Shown piece by piece: positions 39,021 through 47,707 of a DNA stretch of 64,000 nt (positions are counted from its first letter, which is position 1; every line of letters begins with the position of its first letter). Below the pieces are notes generated by a model. It did no database searches, had not been told where the DNA came from, and saw only the letters and a program-made list of their open reading frames with translations. Location of the stretch: the NCBI RefSeq assembly GCF_018279705.1, contig NZ_CP036498.1, positions 3,737,001 through 3,801,000 of the forward strand, read 5' to 3'. Source of the stretch: Tardiphaga alba. Its GTDB lineage: Bacteria > Pseudomonadota > Alphaproteobacteria > Rhizobiales > Xanthobacteraceae. A program made the position numbers and the translations under genes.

Positions 39021-41216
39021 CTATGCGAAAGTGATGTCGTGGCTCTTGAGCGGCACAGAACGGATCCGCTTGCCCGTCGCTGCGAAGAACGCATTGAGCA
39101 CCGCCGGCGCCGCGACGCAGATCGTGGGTTCGCCGACACCGCCCCAGAAACCGCCTGACGGCATCAGGATCGATTCCACTTTCGGCATCTCCTTCAGCGT
39201 CATCGACTGATAGGTGTCAAAATTCTCCTGCTCGATACGGCCGCCCTGCACCGTGCATTCGCCGTAGAACAGCGCCGACAGGCCATAGACGAAGGAGCCT
39301 GCGATCTGGCGATCAATCTGCCATGGATTCACCGCATGGCCGGGATCGGTGGCGGCGACGATGCGATGGATCTTGATCTTGTTGCCATCGGTCACCGAGA
39401 TTTCGGTCGCTGCCGCCACATAGCTGCCAAAGCCCATATGCTGGCAGATGCCGCGGAACACGCCCTGCGGCGCCGGCGTCGTCCAGCCGATTTTGTCGGC
39501 CACCGCATTCAGCACCGCGAGATGCTTGGGATGCTTCGACATAAGCTTGCGGCGGAATTCCACTGGGTCCTGTCCGACCGAATGCGCCAGCTCATCCATG
39601 AAGCATTCGAGATAGATCGCATTCTGATTTACATTGACGCCGCGCCAGAAGCCGGGCGGCACATGCGGGTTGCGCATCGAATGGTCGATCAGGAGATTGG
39701 GGATCGTGTAGCCGATTGCCGCTTCGCCTGACGTGTTGAGCCCCTGGAACACCACAGGGTCCATGCCGTTCTGCATGCCCTCGGGCCGCACGCTGGCCAG
39801 GATCGACTGGCCCGAGATGCGCAGATGCAGGCCTATCAGGTTGTTGTCGGCATCGAAGGCGCCGACCAGTTTGCTCTGCGTGATCGGGTGATAGCGACCA
39901 TGCAACATGTCCTCTTCGCGCGTCCACATCAGCTTGATCGGGACGCCGGGCATCTGCTTGGCGATGGCCACGGCCTGCCGGACATAATCGGTCATGCCGC
40001 GACGGCCGAAGCCGCCACCGGGCATGATCTTGTAGACCTCGCATTTGTCGCTCGGCAGGCCCGACGCTTCGACAACTGCAGCGAACACCGCCTCGCCGTT
40101 CTGCGTGCCGGTCCAGACCTCGCATTTGTCCGCTGTATAAAGCGCCGTGGCGTTCATCGGCTCCATGGTGGCGTGGTTCTGGAACGGATATGCGTAGACC
40201 GCCTCCACCTTCTTCGCCGCACCGGCAATCGCCGCTTTCGCGTCGCCGTTTTTGTTGGCGATGAAGGCGGGCTGTGCGGGATCGAGCCCCTCTTCCAGCC
40301 ATTTGGCGATGGAGGCGCTGGTGACATTGGCGTTCGGGCCCTCGTCCCACACCACCGGCAGCGCCTCGAGCGCCGTCTTGGCGCGCCACCAGGTATCGGC
40401 CACGACGGCCACCGCCGTATCGCCAACCCGGACAACCTTCTTGACGCCCTTCATGCCGGTGATCTTGCTGTCGTCAAAGCTCTTCAGCTTGCCGCCGAAT
40501 ACGGGACAATCCTTGATCGCGGCATTCAGCATGCCGGGCATCGTGACATCGGCGCCGTAGATCATCTTGCCATTGACCTTCTCGACGGTGTCGAGACGTC
40601 GCAGCGGCTTGCCGGCAATCTTCCAGTCCTTCGGGTCCTTGAGCGGAACGTCTTTCGGAGGCTCAAGCTTGCCCGCAGCGTCAGCTACCTTGCCGAAGGT
40701 CACTGTCCGGCCTGACGGCGTATGGGTGATCACGCTGTTCGCGGCCGTGCATTCCGCCGCCGGCACGGCCCACTCGTTGGCCGCTGCCTGGATCAGCATC
40801 ATCCGCGCTGCGGCGCCGCCCTTGCGGACATAGTCATGCGAGGTGCGGATGCCGCGGCTGCCGCCGGTGGAGAAGTCGCCCCATACGCGCTTGCGCGCAA
40901 TGCTCTGGCCCGGCGTCGGATATTCGGTCGTGACTTTCGACCAATCGCATTCGAGTTCTTCGGCCACGAGCTGCGCGAGACCGGTCAACGTGCCCTGCCC
41001 CATCTCCGAGCGCGCGATACGCACCACCACCGTATCGTCGGGCTTGATCACCACCCAGGCATTCACCTCGGGCGGAATATCCGCGGCGTGAGCTGCCACG
41101 GGGCCGCCGAGGTGAAGATCGAAACCGAGCGCCAGCCCGCTGCCGACGGCGGCGGTGCCCAGCACGAAAGCGCGACGGTTAAGGACCGGAGACTTCGAGA
41201 GAGAACCATGAGCCAT
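39021..41216 (-). CDS. Molybdenum-binding subunit of an isoquinoline-1-oxidoreductase/aldehyde-oxidase-type enzyme, copy 2
   Basis: A 731-residue paralogue of the protein encoded at 32567-34732. It has a Tat signal (LNRRAFVLGTAAVGSGLAL), the pterin-loop motif GGGFGRR and the catalytic-Glu motif GVGEPTICVAAP. The start at 41216 has GGGAGG at good distance. It is the second gene of an operon that continues without a real gap into soxE-soxF-soxXYZA. That linkage suggests its electrons enter the same periplasmic cytochrome pool. Substrate unknown. Confidence 0.88.
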   Translation of the reverse strand: MAHGSLSKSPVLNRRAFVLGTAAVGSGLALGFDLHLGGPVAAHAADIPPEVNAWVVIKPDDTVVVRIARSEMGQGTLTGLAQLVAEELECDWSKVTTEYPTPGQSIARKRVWGDFSTGGSRGIRTSHDYVRKGGAAARMMLIQAAANEWAVPAAECTAANSVITHTPSGRTVTFGKVADAAGKLEPPKDVPLKDPKDWKIAGKPLRRLDTVEKVNGKMIYGADVTMPGMLNAAIKDCPVFGGKLKSFDDSKITGMKGVKKVVRVGDTAVAVVADTWWRAKTALEALPVVWDEGPNANVTSASIAKWLEEGLDPAQPAFIANKNGDAKAAIAGAAKKVEAVYAYPFQNHATMEPMNATALYTADKCEVWTGTQNGEAVFAAVVEASGLPSDKCEVYKIMPGGGFGRRGMTDYVRQAVAIAKQMPGVPIKLMWTREEDMLHGRYHPITQSKLVGAFDADNNLIGLHLRISGQSILASVRPEGMQNGMDPVVFQGLNTSGEAAIGYTIPNLLIDHSMRNPHVPPGFWRGVNVNQNAIYLECFMDELAHSVGQDPVEFRRKLMSKHPKHLAVLNAVADKIGWTTPAPQGVFRGICQHMGFGSYVAAATEISVTDGNKIKIHRIVAATDPGHAVNPWQIDRQIAGSFVYGLSALFYGECTVQGGRIEQENFDTYQSMTLKEMPKVESILMPSGGFWGGVGEPTICVAAPAVLNAFFAATGKRIRSVPLKSHDITFA

Positions 41217-41227
41217 GATCGCCTCCC

Positions 41228-41677
41228 TCAAACGCCGGCTGCGGAGTGGATGGCTTCACGCACCTGCTGGAACGTGCCGCAACGGCAGATATTGGTCACC
41301 GCATGATCGATGTCCTCATCGGTGGGCTGCGGGATCATCTCCAACAGCGCTGCGACGGCCATGATCATGCCGCTCTGGCAATAACCGCATTGCGGCACGT
41401 CGTGGTCGATCCAGGCCTGCTGCACCTTGTGCATCACACCATTGGCAGCGAGCCCTTCAATGGTGGTGATCTGCTTCCCCACCGCTTCGCTGAGCGGCAT
41501 GCTGCAGGAGCGAACTTGCTGGCCATCCACGTGAACGGTACAGGCGCCGCATTGCGCAACACCGCAGCCATATTTGGTCCCGGTCAGGCCGGCATTTTCG
41601 CGGATCGCCCACAGCAGCGGCGTATCCGGCTCGGCATCGATATCGTAGGTCCGGCCGTTGATCGTGAGGTTCGCCAT
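41228..41677 (-). CDS. 2Fe-2S subunit of molybdenum hydroxylase, copy 2
   Basis: A 149-residue small subunit with both cluster sets: CGVAQCGAC...RSC and CGYCQSG...NICRCGTF. It matches copy 1 (34736-35200) throughout. The ATG at 41677 ([13 protein letters not shown]) matches the family start. It is the first gene of the operon carrying the second Mo enzyme and the sox genes. Confidence 0.92.
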   Translation of the reverse strand: MANLTINGRTYDIDAEPDTPLLWAIRENAGLTGTKYGCGVAQCGACTVHVDGQQVRSCSMPLSEAVGKQITTIEGLAANGVMHKVQQAWIDHDVPQCGYCQSGMIMAVAALLEMIPQPTDEDIDHAVTNICRCGTFQQVREAIHSAAGV

Positions 41678-41773
41678 CGCATTGCCTCGAGGTAGCGGCG
41701 CATATCGCCTTTCCCCGAGCATCGCCGACATTTGGAATTGCTCCAAATCAATTTTGCTTTGGCAACAAAAACA

Positions 41774-41798
41774 GCGTCCGGCGGGAACCCGTCAGCGC
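41774..41798 (-). terminator. Possible terminator after the hydroxyacid dehydrogenase gene
   Basis: On the minus strand an imperfect stem (GCGC...GGGTTCCC...GCGC type) is followed by TGTTTTTGTT. It lies about 40 bases beyond the dehydrogenase stop codon and before the 2Fe-2S gene. The stem has bulges, so confidence is modest. Confidence 0.4.
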
Positions 41799-41833
41799 CC
41801 CCACCTGCTCCGCATGCTAGCTGTCGCCAGAAA

Positions 41834-42787
41834 CTAGGCTTTCACCGCGTAAGGCAACGTGTTCCCCGCGTAAAACGCATCGAGATTGGCGATGACGCAG
41901 TCCTGCATGCCGATATGCGAGTCCAGCGTGTGCCCGCCGATATGCGGCGTCAGCACGACATTCGGGAACGCCGTCAGCGCGTCCGGCGCATGCGGCTCCG
42001 TCTCGAACACGTCGAGGCCAGCACCCGCAATCGTCTTGTCGGCCAGTGCCTGCGTGAGCGCCGCCTGATCGATCACCGAGCCGCGCGAGATATTCACCAC
42101 ATAACCATTCGGGCCGAGCTTCTTCAGCATCTTGGCATCGATGATGTGATGCGTTTCCGCGCCGGCGCGCACGGCGATCATCAGCACGTCGCACCATTCG
42201 ACCAGCGCAGCGAGATCCGGCTCGTAGCGATACGGCAGCTCGTCATATTTCGTGCGGTTGGTATAGGCGACGTCGCATTCGAAAGCGGCGACGCGCGAAG
42301 CGATCTTGCGGCCGATCTCGCCCATGCCATAGACGCCCACTTTTCGCCCGGGATTGCCCGGCTGCGGCGCCATCAGCGGCGACGGCTTGCGATCCGACCA
42401 GCCGCCTTCGCGCACATACTGATCCGCAGGAATGAGGCGCCGCGTCGCCGCCAGCATCAGCGTCAGTGCAAGATCGGCCACAGAGGCGGCATTGGCGCCG
42501 GGGCTGTTGCCGACCACGACCTTCCGCTCGGCGGCCGCCTTGAAATCCACGCCATCATAGCCGGTGCCGTAACAGATGATGGCGCCGAGCGCCGGCATCA
42601 TGTCCATCACCTCAGCCGGCAGCACGTGCCCGCCTGCAGTGATCATGGTGCGCACGTCTTTCAGTTCGTCTGCCGAGAAAACACTCAGCGGCGGCTTGCC
42701 GCCGGCATCGAGGAGATCGAAGCGCTCGCCGATACGCACCATCTGGGCCTTCGGGAAACGCGAATAGATCAGAACCTTCTCGGCCAT
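41834..42787 (-). CDS. D-2-hydroxyacid dehydrogenase (NAD-dependent)
   Basis: A 317-residue enzyme of the D-isomer 2-hydroxyacid dehydrogenase family. The NAD site is VGVYGMGEIGRKIA. The catalytic triad appears as Arg in VNISRGSVIDQAAL, Glu in AGLDVFETEPH and His in LTPHIGGHT. It may reduce glyoxylate/hydroxypyruvate or a related keto acid. The start at 42787 has AGGAAT upstream. Links to the neighbouring operons are not evident. Confidence 0.88.
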   Translation of the reverse strand: MAEKVLIYSRFPKAQMVRIGERFDLLDAGGKPPLSVFSADELKDVRTMITAGGHVLPAEVMDMMPALGAIICYGTGYDGVDFKAAAERKVVVGNSPGANAASVADLALTLMLAATRRLIPADQYVREGGWSDRKPSPLMAPQPGNPGRKVGVYGMGEIGRKIASRVAAFECDVAYTNRTKYDELPYRYEPDLAALVEWCDVLMIAVRAGAETHHIIDAKMLKKLGPNGYVVNISRGSVIDQAALTQALADKTIAGAGLDVFETEPHAPDALTAFPNVVLTPHIGGHTLDSHIGMQDCVIANLDAFYAGNTLPYAVKA

Positions 42788-42824
42788 ATGCTCATTCCTG
42801 CTGCGGTAAAGACGCGAAAACAAA

Positions 42825-42854
42825 AGGGCGGAACCGGTTGCCCGATTCCACCCT
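42825..42854 (-). terminator. GCAA-capped terminator behind autotransporter 1
   Basis: On the minus strand AGGGTGGAATCGG, GCAA, CCGGTTCCGCCCT then TTTTGTTTT: a 13-bp stem (two G-U pairs) with a GNRA-type loop. It is homologous to the terminators at 47660-47683 and 51032-51061, with compensating changes in the stem. Confidence 0.85.
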
Positions 42855-42879
42855 GGATCCTTGCAAGCCGCGTACCGGC

Positions 42880-42921
42880 TTAGCCGAGCATGCTGCCCGG
42901 CTCAACCTCGATGCCCGCCCC
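42880..42921 (-). pseudogene. Detached, diverged copy of the 3' end of rplA
   Basis: Fourteen codons read G-A-G-I-E-V-E-P-G-S-M-L-G-stop, against [17 protein letters not shown] at the end of rplA (51086-51127). By hand count 32 of 42 bases agree. The similarity continues through the terminator (42817-42921 versus 51024-51127, about 77% over 105 columns). It lies 17 bases after the autotransporter-1 stop and has no start codon of its own, so it is a displaced tail, not a gene. Confidence 0.8.
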
Positions 42922-42938
42922 TCCGGTGAAGGCCCCGG

Positions 42939-45900
42939 TTACCACGCGTAGCGGACGACGCCCCTGCCGGCATAGCTGCGGGTGGTGTCGGAGAATTCCC
43001 CGTCAAAGGTCGCAGCGACCGCCCAGCCATTGCCCCATTTCACTTCCGCCGACGCCGAGGTGAGCGCAGCGTTGCGCGAGGCCTGTGCGCCATTCACGGT
43101 GAAGCCGGCACCGGGCAGCGACTGGAAGGTCGCTGCGATCGACCGATCGGTGTTGAAGTCATGCACCCATGCCGCGCGTCCGCGCAGCGTCAGCAGCGCA
43201 TCATTCACCGCGAAGGATTTATCGGTGCGGAGACCAAGCTCGGTGCGCGTATCCGTCACCGTCTTGCCTGCATAGGTCAGGCCGAAGGTCGTGGCGCCTG
43301 TCGCCGAAGTCTCGGCGTAAGCGGGCAGATCGAATGCCGTCACCTGAACAGCTGCATAGGGTGTGATGCCGACGCCACCGAGCGTTGGCAACAGCCAGCG
43401 ATTGCCGACCTCAACGCGCCCGGAATACGCATTGGCGTTGAACGCAGCTTGCAGACGATCCGTCACGCCGGCCGACACAAGACGGTCCGTCGTGATGCTC
43501 TGCCAGCCATAGGCTGCAGCCGCAGTGACATAGGCCGAACCTTCGCTGTGACGCACGAAAGCGCCAGCCTGCATCAGGTCCGAGCGACCGGAGCCGCCAT
43601 TCGCCACCGAGAAGTTGGTGCCGCCGCCCGCCATCGCGAAACCGGCAACAGTCGCTGGCGAGAACCAGTAGTCAGCACCCACAGCCGCGCCGTAGATATT
43701 CGACGTCGTGTAGTTCGATCCGAGCGCAGCATTGCCATCCGTCGTGCGCGATCCGCCGAAGCCCGCGGCCCATACGTTCCAGCGCTCTTCGAACGCCTTC
43801 GGCGGCGCCTTAGTGAACATCGCAAATGCGTCAATCGGCTTCGATGGCGCGGCATAGCCCATCGCATTCGCTGTATCGCCTCGCCCCGCCGTGAACGGAT
43901 CGGTCATGACGCCGATGAACTGGTTCATCGCGTCGAACGTCACCTGCTGCGATCCCGTCGCCGTCTCGCCGGAGACTTGCGTCAGGCCATTCGGGCCAAG
44001 CGTGGTGAACGCCGTCGGAATGCCTCCGGTGGTGTTGAAATAGTTCGTCAGCGCATTGCCGACATTCTGCTGGTTGGTGTTGAGGCCGCCGGGAGCGACG
44101 AAACTGAGCGTCAGGTTCAGATAGACATTGTTCGCATCGTAGCTCAGCGCTGAACTGATGGAGGCCGGCATCCCGATATTGACCAGTGCGTCAAAGGTGC
44201 CCGAGCGCCCGCCCGCCGCATTCAGGATCGTATATTGCCGCGCCGTATAGGTCCCTGCAGCGTAGCTGGCACGGACCGTACCGGCGAGCGTCGCGGTGCC
44301 GCTGACATCGGTGCGATCGGCCTGCGTCGGCGAGACCTCGACACTGTAATTCGCGCCCGCGCCGAAAAGGAGATCGCCGGTCACTGCGAGCGTGCCGATG
44401 GAGTTGCCCGGCGCCAACGTGCCGCCCGCCGCGATCGTGGTGTTGCCGAGCGTACCGGTTCCGCCGAGCGTGCCACCATTGTTGACGGTCGTCGCCGAGA
44501 CGATCGCGCCGTTCACCGCCAGCGTGCCGCCATTCACGATCGTCGCGCCGCTATAGGTGTTGTTGCCTGTCAGCGTCATCGTGCCGGTGCCGGTCTTGGT
44601 CAGGGCCAGAGTGGCGCCGCCATTCGACAGCAGGCCGGAAAACGTCGTCGATGAATTGTCGCCGCCCGTGATCAGCGTGCCGGTGGCGCCGATGCCGCTC
44701 GCATTGACCGTCCCCGCCCCAGCCAGCGAGCCGATCGTCTGGCTGACATTGCCGACATCGAGAAACGAGTTCGCGGTGACGGTCACTGCTGAATTGGCGC
44801 TGAAGGCATTGCTCTGCCGGCCGAGCAGCGCGGCGGCACCGCCGGTCGTCCCGTCACCGATGATGGTCGCCCCGCTATAGGTGTTCACGCCCGACGAATC
44901 GAAAGCGACGGAACCGACGACACCGTTGCGGAGGATCGTCAGCGCACCGCCCGGACCATTTCCGTCGGTGATCGCCCCCGTCAGGATCACTTCTCCGCCC
45001 GCAGCATCGATGCTGCCGCCAGCGGTGTTGATGCGGAACGTGTTCGTCAGCGTCAGGGGGGTGATGCCGCTGCCCTGCTGCAATGTGCCACCATTGAGCG
45101 TCACCGCGCCGGAGCCGAGCGCGCTGGCGTTCCCGGCGCTGATCGCTCCAAGAGTGATCGTCGTGCCGCCGCTATAGTTGTTGGCCCCGTCAATGTCAGC
45201 GTGCCGGTGCCGTTCTGGATCACTGCGCCGTTGCCGGTGATGGCACTGCCCAGCGTCTGCGCCGTCGATTGATTGAAGGTCAGACTCCCATCTACAGCGA
45301 TATTGCCGTTGATCACCGAGCCGGTCTGCAGCGTCAGCGTATTGGCGCCACCGGTGAAGGTGATCGCATTGGCCTGGGTCAGGCCGTCACCACCCATCCC
45401 GCCGGTGATCGTGCCGGAATTGATGACCGTCAGACCCGCGCCGACGACACCAGCGCCGCCGACACCATTCGCGCCGGCGCGGCCGGGAATACCACCTGTT
45501 CCGGCAGCGCCCGCAGCGCCGCCACTGCCGCCTTCGATGGTACCTTGATTGTTGAGAACCATACCAGCTGACATCGACAGACCGATGCCGCCATCGCCAC
45601 CATTACCGCCCATACCGGCCCATCTGGCTCCGGCTCCAAATCCGGAGTTTCCACCTCGACCGCCCGCGCCACCTGCCCCGCCAACCAACCCTCCGGTGTT
45701 CGTAACCAGTCCGCCGCCGGAGGCAATAGCGCCATATCCGCCAGCACCGCCGCCACCGCCGCCACCGGATGTTTCACCGTTGGCATCGCCGCCGTGCCCG
45801 CCAGCACCACCTGAGCCGCCCTGCAAGACACCTGCATTGGTGCCGATCGGGCTGCCTGCTCCATTTCCGTTATATCCGCCGCCGCCGCCGCCGCCGCCGG

Positions 45901-46332
45901 CACCTGCTACGAGGCTGGTGTCTCCCCCCGGATTGCCGGCCGCTCCGTTCGGCGTCCCGGCAGTTCCTCCTGCCCCCCGGTCCCAACAACAGCGCCAGCG
46001 TCTTCACCAAGGCCACCATCAGCGCCATGGCCGCCGCCCGCACCGCCGCCACCGCCGCCGCCGCCGCCGCTAGGCGTAAAAAGACCATCGCCCGGCGTCG
46101 TGCCGTCGGCACCGTCACCTCCGCCGATGCCACCAGAATTGCCGCGTCCTGACGCGCCGCCATTGCCGCCATTGGCCAGTGCCGGACTGGACAGCGCCGT
46201 CGCTGCCAGAAGCAAAGCAAGCAGAGCTGAAATGCCTCGGGACGAGAATCTTCCAGTTTTCAAAATCGACGGAGAGAAAGTCGTTGCGATAAAATTGGCC
46301 GTCTTGCCATCCCGAACACGCCGCTTGCGCAT
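42939..46332 (-). pseudogene. Autotransporter 1 (type V secretion), reading frame broken twice in this sequence
   Basis: One large outer-membrane autotransporter in three frames. Frame 1 (45907-46332) has an extended signal peptide ending SSPALA and a Gly-rich region. Frame 2 (to 45101) is the Gly-rich passenger. Frame 3 (42939 onward) has autotransporter-associated beta-strand repeats (TLTGNNTYSGATIVNGGTLA) and the barrel ending in VVRYAW. The breaks are one missing base in the C6 run 45973-45978 and one in the C4 run 45185-45188. Adding one base at each restores a continuous protein. The barrel is very close to that of autotransporter 2. Either sequence error or a disrupted gene. Confidence 0.85.
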
Positions 46333-46453
46333 GACGATTGCCTATTCCCAACCAAGCGGTGCAGGAAATTCCCATTCACTGACAGCCGCTTCAAAATTCC
46401 TGTTTCGACTGTTTCCGCAGGAGGCCCGCTTCTTTCAAGGCGAATATGGCCGT

Positions 46454-46481
46454 TGGGACGCTGGGTTAAGCAAATGGGACG
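46454..46481. promoter_or_regulatory. Candidate AraC-family operator upstream of autotransporter 1
   Basis: Direct repeat TGGGACG (46454-46460) and TGGGACG (46475-46481), exactly 21 bp apart, two helical turns. It lies between the divergent autotransporter 1 and AraC-type genes. The same repeat with the same spacing is found upstream of autotransporter 2. Confidence 0.7.
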
Positions 46482-46544
46482 GCAGGTAAAGCCGGCGGCG
46501 TGGTGGACACGGATCAAGCAGCGATTTGAAGTTCATCCGGCGAT

Positions 46545-47642
46545 ATGACAGCGTGTTTCGCGACAAGCCCGAGAATCCGCATGCCCCCGCCTGACGACCA
46601 GCCTGTAACCTTCATCGATTGCTACACAGCGGAGTTTCCGGAAGGCGATCCCGAGAGCGCAGCGTCCTACGGGCAGATGCTGTCAGCGGTGTTCGACTTC
46701 GATGTGCCGGCCTTCGCACAGTCCACACCATTCTCCGCCCGCTCGGACGTCTATATCCTGCCTGATGTGACACTCTCGCGTGCGCGCAGCGCCGCCGCCC
46801 GCTTCACGCGCACGGCAAGGACCATCGCCGAACGCGGCACCGACCAGATCCTGGTCGTTTGCTACACCAGCGGCTCCTTCACGATGACGACAGCCAGCGA
46901 CACCAAACAGGTTCAGGCCGGCGAACTGGCCTTCATCGACCTGTCGCAGGAAATCACCATCGAGGCGACTGCCGTCGCAAATATCAGCCTCGCTCTGTCA
47001 CGGCGCAAGCTGGAGACGATGGTGCCCTTCATCGATGACGCACACGGCTTCATCCGCGAACCCGGCCCGCTGTCGCGGCTGCTGCTGGACACGATGGAGA
47101 ATATCATGGCCATGGGCCCTGCCATCCCGGTGGTCGATGCGCGCGCCATGGCGAGCGCAACCATCGATCTCGCAGCCGCCTGCCTCGAACCGCTGTCGCG
47201 CCAGCAGGTGGAGACCAAATCCGGCCGCAGCACCGTTTCGCTGGTCGCCATCAAGTCGTTTATCGAACGGCACCTGTCGGATGCCGATCTCAAACCGCAA
47301 ACGCTGATCGACGAGTTCGGCGTCACGCGCTCGACGCTGTACCGGCTATTCGAACCGCTCGGCGGCGTCAGCGCCTATATCACCCAGCGCAAGCTGCACC
47401 GCGCCTTCCGCCTCATCACCGACACGCTGCAGCCAAGGCAGCGCATCTCGCAACTCGCCTTCGATGTCGGCTTCAGCCACCCCTCGGCCTTCACCCGCGC
47501 CTTCAAGGAGTTTTTCGGCCTGTCACCGACGGACGTCCAGATGCTGGCGGGGCAATCGAAGGAACGCGACGTGCAACTATTGGTCTCACCCGATCTGATG
47601 AAATATCTCAGCCCGATCGCCGGCCCGTCCGTCGCCGCTTAA
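46545..47642 (+). CDS. AraC-family transcriptional regulator
   Basis: A 365-residue regulator. The N-terminal part resembles the AraC-binding-like domain of the AraC/XylS type (LVVCYTSGSFTMTTAS...QVQAGELAFIDLSQE). The C-terminal 100 residues contain two helix-turn-helix units: LIDEFGVTRSTLYRLFEPLGGVSAY and ISQLAFDVGFSHPSAFTRAFKEFFGLSPTD (each split here by the reader at about 20). It lies between two autotransporters on the opposite strand, and both have 21-bp-spaced direct repeats, so it probably controls them. The start could also be the ATG at 46581; neither has a strong SD. Confidence 0.88.
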   Translation: MTACFATSPRIRMPPPDDQPVTFIDCYTAEFPEGDPESAASYGQMLSAVFDFDVPAFAQSTPFSARSDVYILPDVTLSRARSAAARFTRTARTIAERGTDQILVVCYTSGSFTMTTASDTKQVQAGELAFIDLSQEITIEATAVANISLALSRRKLETMVPFIDDAHGFIREPGPLSRLLLDTMENIMAMGPAIPVVDARAMASATIDLAAACLEPLSRQQVETKSGRSTVSLVAIKSFIERHLSDADLKPQTLIDEFGVTRSTLYRLFEPLGGVSAYITQRKLHRAFRLITDTLQPRQRISQLAFDVGFSHPSAFTRAFKEFFGLSPTDVQMLAGQSKERDVQLLVSPDLMKYLSPIAGPSVAA

Positions 47643-47659
47643 CGCACTGCGCCAAGAAA

Positions 47660-47683
47660 GCGGGACCGATTGCCCGGTCCCGC
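47660..47683 (-). terminator. GCAA-capped terminator behind autotransporter 2
   Basis: On the minus strand GCGGGACCGG, GCAA, TCGGTCCCGC then TTTCTT: a 10-bp stem of the same family as those at 42825-42854 and 51032-51061. It also lies just beyond the stop codon of the convergent AraC gene, so it may serve both strands. Confidence 0.8.
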
Positions 47684-47707
47684 CCTCGATGCCTGCAAGC
47701 CCCTGCA

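Noticed and set aside
45549..46073. Proline-rich plus-strand frames opposite the Gly-rich parts of the autotransporters (also at 61028-61480)
   Set aside because: Poly-Pro is the complement of poly-Gly codons. No start signals and wrong strand for the conserved barrel.
42939..46332. Programmed frameshifting as the reason for the broken autotransporter frames
   Set aside because: The sites share no slippery heptamer or downstream stimulatory structure, each needs the same direction of correction in a plain G/C run, and rplK shows the same defect, so error is simpler.
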